A stretch of DNA of 64,000 bases, from positions 248,001-312,000 of the forward strand of contig NZ_KK211286.1 in the NCBI RefSeq assembly GCF_000621485.1, read 5' to 3'. Made by a program: the position numbers and the translations under genes. This document shows, in pieces, positions 26,451 through 34,040 of the stretch (the stretch's first letter is position 1; each line of letters opens with the position of its first letter). The notes below the pieces were generated by a model that saw only the letters and a program-made list of their open reading frames with translations, was not told where the DNA came from and searched no databases. The DNA is from Alkaliphilus transvaalensis ATCC 700919. GTDB taxonomy: Bacteria; Bacillota; Clostridia; Peptostreptococcales; Natronincolaceae.

Positions 26451-29400
26451 ATGAAGAATAGCAAGTTAGAAACATTAAAGGAAACACTAGAAAATCCTTT
26501 TAAAATAGAACAATTTATTAAATTACTAACTATCCTATTTCATAAAACAGCTATCAATCAGATAGAAAAACAGATGGTAAAAGAAGAAGCCTATACAAGT
26601 GATATAGTAGCTTATTATAACATTGGAAAATACATAGACCTAGAAGATCAAGGTTTATTAATATTGGTCATCGAACTTAAAAATCTAGAGGGGCTAAATG
26701 CTAGAAAGAGTATACAAAGACACTTTGTTTCTGAAATACTTCAAAGAGAGAAACTGAAATCAGCTTTAGTTGCCTTTTACGTAGAGGGAATAGATCATTG
26801 GCGTTTATCTTATTTAAAGTTCGATGAAACCTTCAAAGGAGATCAACTTCCATTAAACCGTCCTCCTATGATTAGGTATTCTTATTTGGCTGGTAGGGAT
26901 GAACCAAGTATTTTGGCCCAAAAACAATTTTTCGCTATTTTAAATATTACTAAAAGTAGTACAACAATAAAACAACTTGAAGATGCCTTCAGTATAGAAC
27001 AGGTTACGAAAAATTTTTTTTATGATTACAAAAATAAATGCCTCGAATTAAAGAGGTATTTTAAAGATTCTAATGAGCTAATATTAACTTGCCAGAAACT
27101 AAACTTAGAAGTAGATAAATATGCTGAAGAATACGCTAAAAAGCTAATGGGATATTTTTCTTTTTTATACTTCCTTCAAAAGAAGGGGTGGCTTGGTGTT
27201 GAAAAAACGATGGCTTGGGGGAATGGCAGTAAAACCCATTTGCGGGACCTATATTATGAGACTTTGGGAGAAGAAAATGGTAGCTATTACTTAAATAAAC
27301 TACGCCCCCTTCTAAAAGAAATATTAAGCATACTTTCTATGCAGGTGGAGTCATCACAACTATTTGAAGAAGAGAATGAAGGGAAAAAGTGGTTAACAAG
27401 TAGTATTGGGATACCTAATGATTTTTTTTCAAAGGGGTATAGCCAAAGGACGGTTGGAACAGGAGTTCTAGATATTTTCGAGAGATATAACTTTACCCTT
27501 AAAGAGGACGAGCCTTACGAAAAAGAAATTGCAGTTGATCCAGAAATGTTAGGAAAGGTCTTTGAAAATCTGCTACAGGAAGTGGATAGAAAATCTAAAG
27601 GAGTGTTTTATACGCCTAGAGAGATTGTCCACTATATGAGCCAAGAAGGGTTGATTCATTACCTATCTAAAAAGCTTAAATTATCTATTCAGGACTTAAG
27701 AGAATTTGTCTTGTTTGGTGACTTAATAAAGGATGAAGATTTTATAAAACATAAGAAGTCTTATGAAAAGATTATCTATAAAAGTGAAAACATAAAAGGA
27801 GAATATCTCCTTAAACCAACAATACAAGGGCAATTATTAGCAATAGACGATGCACTTAAATCTGTTAAAATAGCTGATCCTGCCGTTGGGTCTGGAGCAT
27901 TTCCATTAGGAATCCTTAGTGAGATCGTTAAGATTAGAAATGTTATTACTGAATATATTCATATGATGGAGGAAGAATCTAACCTAAAGCCTTGTTGGAT
28001 GAAAGAAAATAAGACCAATTACAAGGAGCGATCTCTTTATCATCTAAAGAAAGAAACGATTAAAAATTCTATATATGCAGTGGATATAGACCCCAGGGCT
28101 GTAGAAATTACAAAGTTACGGTTATGGCTTTCACTGGTGGTTGAACAGGAAGTATTTGAGGGGTTTGGTCAACCAGAACCACTACCTAATTTAGATATGA
28201 ATATCTATGTTGGAAATAGCTTATTAGGACAACCCTTTAATGAAGAAACTGATGCGGGTATTATAAGTAAAAGGGAAGAGCAATTGACAATGGATTTTCA
28301 ACAGATCCTCCCTAATTCAAGGTTTGATTTACTAGAGGAAAATTTAAAAGATGAAAAGCAATCATCAGATGATTTTAAACAGCTAGTTTGGCAAGAAATA
28401 TTTGTAGATATCTATAAAAAACAAAAAGGATTTGACATTATTATCGGTAATCCTCCTTATGTGGGAGAGAAAGGGAATAAAGAGATTTTTAGAAGGATTG
28501 CAAATACAGATTTTGGGAGAAGGTTTTATCAGGGTAAAATGGATTTGTTTTATTTCTTCTTTCATAAGGCTCTAGAAATCGGTAATGATGATGCAGTTAT
28601 TGCTTTTATAACTACTAACTATTTTCCTACTGCCAATGGAGCCTATAAACTGAGGGCAGATTTGAAGGAAAGAAGCAATATTATAAAGCTAATTAATTTT
28701 AACGAGCTTAGAATTTTTGAGTCTGCATTAGGTCAGCATAACTTAATTTCAATATTTGAGAAGAAGAAAATTGTGGGAAAACCCCAACTTGCAGAAATTA
28801 TGAATGTAAATAAGCAGGGGTATGGAAATGAATCGGTCATAAAAAGAATACTCCATGGAAATGATAAGGAATCAAATTATTCTCTAGTGGAAAATGATAA
28901 GCTATATGAAGGAGACCAACTTTATATCAGAATTGTAGATGAAGAAAATCAATTTATTCGAAGGGCCCTAAGGAAAATTTCTAATGGCACAAACTTAGCT
29001 AATTTCTGTCATATTAATCAAGGGATTGTTTCAGGCGCCGATAAATTAACCAGCAAGCATATTGAAAAGTATAGTTTAGAAGGGAATAAAAATGATGGCA
29101 TCTTTGTTTTAGCTGATGAAGAGGTAAAGAAACTGAATTTAACTGAGAAAGAAGGGTTGTTCTTAAAGCCATTTTTTAAAAACTCAGACATCATGAGATA
29201 TTATTCTGCTAAGAAAACCAATAAACAAATTATTTACATAGATCGTGAGATAAAAAGTATAGATGACTTGTGTCCAAACTTATGGTTACATCTAGAAAAA
29301 TATGCTCCAATTCTAAGGGATAGAAGGGAAGCAAGAAATGGTGTAATAGAATTCTTTCATTTACAATGGTCTAGAAAAGAAAGAATCTTTTTAGAAGAAA

Positions 29401-29825
29401 AAATTATTGCTCCCCAAAGAAGTCGAGTAAACACCTTTGGTTATAACGAAATCCCCTGGTATTCTAGTGCTGATGTTTACTACATTACTAAAAAAGATAA
29501 TCCTATCAATTTAAAGTATTTATTGGGGCTCTTAAACTCAAAATTATATTATATATGGTTTTATTTTAGAGGGAAGAGAAAGGGAGAAGTACTGGAACTT
29601 TATCAAACACCTTTAAAAGAAACACCTGTTTTAATTGATCATAGAGTTGAAGGTAAGTTAACTGACCTAGTAACCAGAATGCTACACTGTAATGATGGAT
29701 TAGTACGGACAAAATTACAGTCTAGTATAGATCAGCTTGTTTATGGAATATATTCATTAGAAGAAGCTGAAATTAAAGCTATAGAAGACTTTGTTAATGA
29801 AAAGCCAGTGGCAGATTATTTTTAG
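26451..29825 (+). CDS. Type IIG-like restriction-modification protein (Eco57I/TaqI-class N6-adenine methyltransferase)
   Basis: The 1124-residue protein has the order expected of a single-chain type IIG enzyme. An N-terminal segment carries a possible PD-(D/E)xK site (Asp63/Asp66, then VIELKN with Glu75 and Lys77). A helical region follows. The amino-methyltransferase has motif I ADPAVGSGAFPLG (about 475) and motif IV IIGNPPYVG (NPPY 667-670). A C-terminal region of TaqI-like specificity type (about 830-1124, AILRDRREARN, IIAPQRSRV, WYSSADVYYI) completes it. NPPY indicates N6-adenine methylation. No separate nuclease, specificity or BREX/DISARM gene is nearby, supporting a stand-alone enzyme. 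ATG 26451 follows AAGGGAG; TTG 26448 is the alternative. A terminator overlaps the stop codon. Confidence 0.85.
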   Translation: MKNSKLETLKETLENPFKIEQFIKLLTILFHKTAINQIEKQMVKEEAYTSDIVAYYNIGKYIDLEDQGLLILVIELKNLEGLNARKSIQRHFVSEILQREKLKSALVAFYVEGIDHWRLSYLKFDETFKGDQLPLNRPPMIRYSYLAGRDEPSILAQKQFFAILNITKSSTTIKQLEDAFSIEQVTKNFFYDYKNKCLELKRYFKDSNELILTCQKLNLEVDKYAEEYAKKLMGYFSFLYFLQKKGWLGVEKTMAWGNGSKTHLRDLYYETLGEENGSYYLNKLRPLLKEILSILSMQVESSQLFEEENEGKKWLTSSIGIPNDFFSKGYSQRTVGTGVLDIFERYNFTLKEDEPYEKEIAVDPEMLGKVFENLLQEVDRKSKGVFYTPREIVHYMSQEGLIHYLSKKLKLSIQDLREFVLFGDLIKDEDFIKHKKSYEKIIYKSENIKGEYLLKPTIQGQLLAIDDALKSVKIADPAVGSGAFPLGILSEIVKIRNVITEYIHMMEEESNLKPCWMKENKTNYKERSLYHLKKETIKNSIYAVDIDPRAVEITKLRLWLSLVVEQEVFEGFGQPEPLPNLDMNIYVGNSLLGQPFNEETDAGIISKREEQLTMDFQQILPNSRFDLLEENLKDEKQSSDDFKQLVWQEIFVDIYKKQKGFDIIIGNPPYVGEKGNKEIFRRIANTDFGRRFYQGKMDLFYFFFHKALEIGNDDAVIAFITTNYFPTANGAYKLRADLKERSNIIKLINFNELRIFESALGQHNLISIFEKKKIVGKPQLAEIMNVNKQGYGNESVIKRILHGNDKESNYSLVENDKLYEGDQLYIRIVDEENQFIRRALRKISNGTNLANFCHINQGIVSGADKLTSKHIEKYSLEGNKNDGIFVLADEEVKKLNLTEKEGLFLKPFFKNSDIMRYYSAKKTNKQIIYIDREIKSIDDLCPNLWLHLEKYAPILRDRREARNGVIEFFHLQWSRKERIFLEEKIIAPQRSRVNTFGYNEIPWYSSADVYYITKKDNPINLKYLLGLLNSKLYYIWFYFRGKRKGEVLELYQTPLKETPVLIDHRVEGKLTDLVTRMLHCNDGLVRTKLQSSIDQLVYGIYSLEEAEIKAIEDFVNEKPVADYF

Positions 29826-29842
29826 TCTGTCACTGGTTTTTC
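29803..29842 (+). terminator. Terminator overlapping the end of the restriction-modification gene
   Basis: GCCAGTGGCAGA and TCTGTCACTGGT form a stem with one mismatch around the stop codon, followed by TTTTTCT. It isolates the gene from the downstream double-cubane-type pair. Confidence 0.75.
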
Positions 29843-29888
29843 TATAGAGAAGACCAATGTTTTACTAGACCTCTATAGATAGATACTA

Positions 29889-29918
29889 TTGGTTAAAAAA
29901 TTAACTTTATGCTAGAAT
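29889..29918 (+). promoter_or_regulatory. Probable promoter of the double-cubane-type reductase gene
   Basis: TTGGTT and TAGAAT are separated by 18 bp, about 50 bases before the GTG start at 29968. The match to sigma-A boxes is moderate. Confidence 0.45.
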
Positions 29919-29967
29919 TTCAATAAAGAAGGAAATTAGGACAATAAAAACATAGGGGGAATTTAGT

Positions 29968-31134
29968 GTGAGACCATCATTAATGGAGAAGATTGAAGGT
30001 TTAAGGGGAGTAAATTCTGTTAAAATTAAAGAAGCAAGTGAGGCTGGTAAGAAGGTTGTGGGAATGTATTGTGTTTTTTCGCCACAAGAAATTGCTTTAG
30101 CAGCTGATGCTATTTCTGTTACATTATGTGGAACAAAACAAGAACCAATTGCAGAGGCAGAAAAGCATTTGCCAAGAAATCTCTGTCCACTGATAAAATC
30201 AAGCTATGGTTTTGCTATAACTGATACCTGTCCATATTTCTATTTTAGTGATGTTTTATTAGCCGAAACAACATGTGATGGCAAGAAGAAAATGTATGAG
30301 CTTATGGGAAAGATCAAACCTATGCATGTTATGAATCTTCCTCAAACAGCCAATGATCCTGATGCTTTAGAAAATTGGAAAAAAGAGATGGTTAAATTTA
30401 AATCCTTCTTAGAAGAAAAGTTTAATTTGGAGATTACAGATGAAAAACTTAGGAATGCAATTAAATTAGTTAACCGTGAAAGAAGTGCTTTAAAAAGATT
30501 ACATAAACTGAATGCCCATAAACCTGCACCTTTGTCGGGAATGGACATGATGTTAGCCCAATGGCTGAAGGGTTTTAATGTTGATAAAGAGGCAGGAATT
30601 GATTTAATAGAAGAATTAATTAAAGAAACAGAAGATCAAATGGCTAGGGGCATCTATGCCTATGGAGAAGAAGCACCGAGAATCCTATTAACAGGGGTAC
30701 CAATTGGTGCTGGGTCAGAGAAGGTATTAAAAATAATTGAAGAGGCTGGTGGAAGTGTTGTAGCTTTAGAAAACTGTACAGGCTACAAAGGATTAGACTC
30801 TTTTGTTGATGAAACAAAGGACCCAATTGAAGCATTAGCTGAAAAATACTTATCTACACCATGTTCTTGTATGTCTAATAACAATGGAAGATTAGACTTA
30901 ATTAAAAGACTAGCAGAAGAGTATCAAGTTGATGGGGTAGTAGACTTAACCTGGCAAGCCTGTCACACCTATAATATTGAGTCCTTCACTGTAAGAAACT
31001 TTGTAAAAGATGAATTAGGGTTACCATTTATTCAAATCGAAACTGACTATTCCGATTCTGACACAGGTCAACTTAAAGTAAGAATTGAAGCCTTCTTAGA
31101 AACCATTGAAACTGCAGTAGAAGGAGCTGTTTAG
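29968..31134 (+). CDS. Double-cubane-cluster-type reductase (2-hydroxyacyl-CoA dehydratase family, YjiM-like)
   Basis: The 388-residue protein belongs to the HgdB/YjiM family. Its single-subunit members studied in Carboxydothermus hold a [Fe8S9] double-cubane cluster and reduce small molecules at very low potential, powered by an ATP-driven activase. Cysteines fitting cluster ligands are Cys35 (MYCVFSP), Cys54 (TLCGTKQ), Cys73 (RNLCPLIKSSYG) and Cys88 (TDTCPYFYF), with more in TPCSCMSNNNGR and WQACHTYNIES. Only one subunit is present, whereas true 2-hydroxyacyl-CoA dehydratases need two, which favours the double-cubane type. The start is GTG after AGGGGGA. The activase gene follows at 31241. 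The physiological substrate is unknown. Confidence 0.85.
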   Translation: MRPSLMEKIEGLRGVNSVKIKEASEAGKKVVGMYCVFSPQEIALAADAISVTLCGTKQEPIAEAEKHLPRNLCPLIKSSYGFAITDTCPYFYFSDVLLAETTCDGKKKMYELMGKIKPMHVMNLPQTANDPDALENWKKEMVKFKSFLEEKFNLEITDEKLRNAIKLVNRERSALKRLHKLNAHKPAPLSGMDMMLAQWLKGFNVDKEAGIDLIEELIKETEDQMARGIYAYGEEAPRILLTGVPIGAGSEKVLKIIEEAGGSVVALENCTGYKGLDSFVDETKDPIEALAEKYLSTPCSCMSNNNGRLDLIKRLAEEYQVDGVVDLTWQACHTYNIESFTVRNFVKDELGLPFIQIETDYSDSDTGQLKVRIEAFLETIETAVEGAV

Positions 31135-31168
31135 AGTCTAGTTTTAACCAATATAATCTATCTAGTGT

Positions 31169-31198
31169 ATAGAGCTGTTTAATGACAGCTCTATTTTT
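31169..31198 (+). terminator. Hairpin between reductase and activase genes
   Basis: ATAGAGCTGT, TTAATG, ACAGCTCTAT and TTTT form a perfect 10 bp stem with T-tract. Since the activase gene starts 43 bases later without a clear promoter, this probably lowers rather than abolishes activase expression relative to the reductase. Confidence 0.75.
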
Positions 31199-31240
31199 CC
31201 TTAAGTTATTTAGATTTTGAGAAGCAAAAGGAGGGAAAAA

Positions 31241-32020
31241 ATGATAAGTATAGGGATCGACATAGGTTCTGTAGCTGCTAAAGGAACTGCATATGATGGA
31301 GAACAAATTATAGCAAAAGAAATCCTTCCAACAGGTTGGAGTCCAAGACAAGCAGGTGAAGCCCTAATAGATTTACTGATTACTAAAGGTGATTTTTCAA
31401 AAGTAGATATAAAAGTAATGGTAGGAACAGGATACGGTAGAGTGTCCCTTCCCTTCATAGAGCAAAAAGTTACAGAAATAACCTGCCATGCTAGGGGAGC
31501 CCACTATTTTAATTCTGCCATCAGAACAGTTATAGATATTGGAGGACAAGATAGTAAGGTTATTAAGTTGGACGAAAAAGGTAAAGTTGTAGACTTTATT
31601 ATGAATGATAAATGTGCTGCTGGTACAGGTCGTTTTCTACAGGTAATGGCCAACGTATTAGAACTAGATATTAGTCAGCTTTCTGAAATTGCCTTAGGGG
31701 CAACTCCTTGCAATATAAACAGTATGTGTACCGTTTTTGCTGAATCAGAAGTAATTAGTCTGTTAGCTGAAGGCGCTACTAAAGAAGAAGTCGCAGCAGG
31801 TTTATTAGAATCAGTTGTAAATAAAACCTATGCCCAGGTAAGTAAATTAGGGGTAGATGAAGAAGTCTATTTTACTGGTGGGGTAGCAAAAAGTCATTAT
31901 ATTAAAAGTAGATTAGGAGAAAAGCTTAAAATAGGGATCCATGACTCAACGGATTCTCAGTTTAATGGTGCCATTGGGGCGGCATTGTTAGGTTGGGATC
32001 GATTATTAAAAAGTAGATAG
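31241..32020 (+). CDS. Acyl-CoA dehydratase-type activase (BadF/HgdC family, YjiL-like)
   Basis: The 259-residue protein is an ASKHA-fold ATPase that uses ATP hydrolysis to drive an electron from a [4Fe-4S] cluster into the partner reductase. Blocks seen are SIGIDIGSVAAKG (phosphate 1), TVIDIGGQDSKVI (phosphate 2), NDKCAAGTGRFLQVMA and INSMCTVFAESEVISL, the last two giving the cluster cysteines shared across the dimer, and FTGGVAKSH near the end. ATG 31241 follows AAAGGAGGG. Together with the upstream reductase it forms a two-gene redox unit. Confidence 0.9.
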   Translation: MISIGIDIGSVAAKGTAYDGEQIIAKEILPTGWSPRQAGEALIDLLITKGDFSKVDIKVMVGTGYGRVSLPFIEQKVTEITCHARGAHYFNSAIRTVIDIGGQDSKVIKLDEKGKVVDFIMNDKCAAGTGRFLQVMANVLELDISQLSEIALGATPCNINSMCTVFAESEVISLLAEGATKEEVAAGLLESVVNKTYAQVSKLGVDEEVYFTGGVAKSHYIKSRLGEKLKIGIHDSTDSQFNGAIGAALLGWDRLLKSR

Positions 32021-32073
32021 GAAAAAACTTAAAAACTATAGGAACTAAAAAAAATATCATTTCCCAAACATAA

Positions 32074-32115
32074 AAAGAGCTAGAGGTCTTTAATAGAGAT
32101 CCTCTAGCCTTCTTT
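32074..32115. terminator. Bidirectional terminator between activase and transglutaminase-like genes
   Basis: GCTAGAGG (32079-32086) pairs with CCTCTAGC (32101-32108), with T-tracts on both sides (CTTCTTTTT on +, TCTTTTTA on minus). It overlaps the last codons of the convergent gene. Confidence 0.8.
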
Positions 32116-32749
32116 TTCTAATATAATAAGCGATCATTATTGACATGGGTAGCCCTGCCACGAAAAGAAATTTTCGGTGTAGGGGCATAAAATCCCAAAA
32201 ACCTTCCTTCAAGACTTCATATATTTCCTTAAGATCCTCCTGAGGAAGTTGAATCTTCATCTCGCCATCATCGTTTCTGATAAATAATGCATTAGTTTCT
32301 AATTCTATCGGATTTTCTTCTTTGCCATCATAATGAACCCAAAAATGACTCAGTGAAAAGCTTTGTCTGTAGGAGATCCCCTTTGCTTCAAAGATTGATG
32401 CTAAAACCACAAACCTACTTTTACAGTCCCCTGTACCATTGGCTAATACTTCTTCAACTGTTGGGAAATAGAAGGGTACACCATAGGTTAACCAGTCAAA
32501 TTGGTAAGGGATTTTGGTTAAAACATATCTTTCGATTTCCTGTGGATCATCAGGGACTTCTTCTAATAAATGGCTTATCGCTTCGGGGTTAATAGCAGGG
32601 TTAGAAATTCGATAGATGGAAACTGCAAAGCGATATGGGTTAGGATACAATACTAAGAAGGTCCAAAGGATGAAGATAATTAAAAAATGCAAAATAAAGA
32701 CTACCTTCTTAGGCTTTCTTTTCGGTCTAAGTTCTTTTCCAATAACCAT
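32090..32749 (-). CDS. Membrane-anchored transglutaminase-like protein
   Basis: The 219-residue protein has a basic N-terminus, a membrane segment (about 16-35, VVFILHFLIIFILWTFLVLY), a transglutaminase-like core and a second membrane segment near the C-terminus (about 188-205, FLFVAGLPMSIMIAYYI). The core shows the catalytic Cys in NGTGDCKSRFVVLASIF and His in LSHFWVHYDG. Such domains act as proteases or amidases, or as non-enzymatic partners; the target is unknown. The core lies between the two helices, so it is probably outside the cell. No recognised partner flanks it. Confidence 0.78.
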   Translation of the reverse strand: MVIGKELRPKRKPKKVVFILHFLIIFILWTFLVLYPNPYRFAVSIYRISNPAINPEAISHLLEEVPDDPQEIERYVLTKIPYQFDWLTYGVPFYFPTVEEVLANGTGDCKSRFVVLASIFEAKGISYRQSFSLSHFWVHYDGKEENPIELETNALFIRNDDGEMKIQLPQEDLKEIYEVLKEGFWDFMPLHRKFLFVAGLPMSIMIAYYIRKRRLEDLY

Positions 32750-33094
32750 AATACAACCCCCTTAGTTAAACCTAGATTAACCTCCGTTAATTAAAACCAA
32801 AAGACAAAATTCGACAAAAAACATATTAATCTATCTTAACATGGTAAAGATAAAACAACAATAAGATACTAAAAATTTAACTAGACAGTTAATGGAAAGA
32901 GGATAGTAATACTTTTGTGATTTTATTAAAAAAGTAGGGGTGTAAAGTTATTCATTTATTAAGTCTTATTGTATATAATTTATGAATATTCAGAAAAAAG
33001 TTGATTTATATTTTAAAGGCATTTATAATTATGAATATAACGTAACATTTACATTTCTTCATAATATAGTTTCATAAGGTCCTTTAGAAAAGTC
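32750..33094. other. AT-rich divergent gap, no gene seen
   Basis: The stretch between the transglutaminase-like gene and the xpt promoter is almost pure AT, without an open frame that has a ribosome site. It must contain the promoter of the minus-strand gene; no convincing pair of boxes was found. Confidence 0.45.
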
Positions 33095-33123
33095 TTGATT
33101 TTTATCTCCTTCTGGTTTAGAAT
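33095..33123 (+). promoter_or_regulatory. Promoter of the xpt-purine permease operon
   Basis: TTGATT (33095-33100) and TAGAAT (33118-33123) are separated by 17 bp. Transcription would start near 33130, about 30 bases before the riboswitch aptamer. Confidence 0.65.
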
Positions 33124-33160
33124 TAAACTCAAGAATTTAATACCAAGAGCTAATCTAATA

Positions 33161-33230
33161 ACCTAGTATATTTTTGGTAATAGGTCCAAGAGTTTCTACC
33201 AGGCTGCCGTAAATAGCCTGACTACTGGTG
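33161..33230 (+). promoter_or_regulatory. Purine (guanine-type) riboswitch aptamer
   Basis: The conserved purine-riboswitch core is present: TATA after the 5' P1 strand, the junction AGTTTCTACCAGG, the loop CTGCCGTAAATAG and the 3' junction CCTGACTA. The base before TA in GACTA is C, the position that pairs with the ligand; C selects guanine/hypoxanthine, whereas adenine switches have T. P1 is short and partly wobble-paired (CTAG/CTGG). The genes downstream, xpt and a purine permease, fit guanine control. Confidence 0.93.
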
Positions 33231-33341
33231 TTTGATGCTTAGTAAATGAAGATATGTATAGTCATTAATCATTGTTTTTTTACTATGTAAAAAACATGCC
33301 TATTTAATGGCCTATTTTGCATACCCATTTTCTACATTAAA

Positions 33342-33373
33342 CCCCGTAGTTATGAAAACTACGGGATTTTTTA
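33342..33373 (+). terminator. Riboswitch-controlled terminator before xpt
   Basis: CCCGTAGT, TATGAAA, ACTACGGG and ATTTTTT form an 8 bp perfect stem with T-tract, 55 bases before the xpt start. It is the expected OFF structure of the guanine riboswitch. It lies about 110 bases beyond the aptamer, further than in most purine switches; a GTTTTTTTAC/GTAAAAAAC-like pairing lies between. Confidence 0.88.
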
Positions 33374-33427
33374 TACCCTAAATTTCTGGGCAAGAGATAG
33401 CTGGTAATTTTCAGTAGGAGGTAGCAT

Positions 33428-34000
33428 ATGAATTTACTAAAGGAAAAAATATTAGAAGCAGGACGAGTTGAAGCAGGTGAAGTTTTAAAAGTTGATAGTT
33501 TTCTAAATCATCAATTAGATATTGAGTTATTAAATGAGATTGGAAAAGAATTTAAAAAAAGATTTAATAACAAAAATATTACTAAGATTTTAACGGCAGA
33601 AGTATCTGGCATTGCTATTGCTGCCATTACTGCACAGTATTTTAATGTTCCAGTTATATTTGCAAAGAAAACTGAATCTAAAAATTTAGACAATGAAACC
33701 TATGAAGGAGAAGTTTACTCCTATACAAAGGATAAACATTATAAAATTAGGGTTTCAAAAAGATATATAAGTCAGGAAGATCACCTTTTAATTATCGATG
33801 ATTTTTTAGCTAATGGGCAAGCGTTATTAGGTTTGAAGCAAATTGTAGATGAAGCTAAAGCGAACCTAGTGGGAGCAGGAATTGTTATTGAAAAAGGGTT
33901 TCAAAAGGGTAGAAAGCTGGCGGAAGAAGCTAACATCAACGTTGAATCTCTAGCAATTATTAGAGAAATGCAGGAGGAAAAAATTGTTTTTGAAGACTAG
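33428..34000 (+). CDS. xpt: Xanthine phosphoribosyltransferase
   Basis: The 190-residue protein salvages xanthine (and guanine less well) to the nucleotide using PRPP. It has the expected length and the PRPP loop LLIIDDFLANGQALLGL. The N-terminus LLKEKILEAGRVEAGEVLKVDSF is shared with Bacillus Xpt. It is preceded by the guanine riboswitch and terminator, and followed after 40 bp by a purine permease gene, the classic xpt-pbuX arrangement. An AGGAGGT lies 6 bases before the ATG. Confidence 0.95.
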   Translation: MNLLKEKILEAGRVEAGEVLKVDSFLNHQLDIELLNEIGKEFKKRFNNKNITKILTAEVSGIAIAAITAQYFNVPVIFAKKTESKNLDNETYEGEVYSYTKDKHYKIRVSKRYISQEDHLLIIDDFLANGQALLGLKQIVDEAKANLVGAGIVIEKGFQKGRKLAEEANINVESLAIIREMQEEKIVFED

Positions 34001-34040
34001 TGTGATCACTGTCTTAAAAATAGAAAAATAGGGGGGAAGT

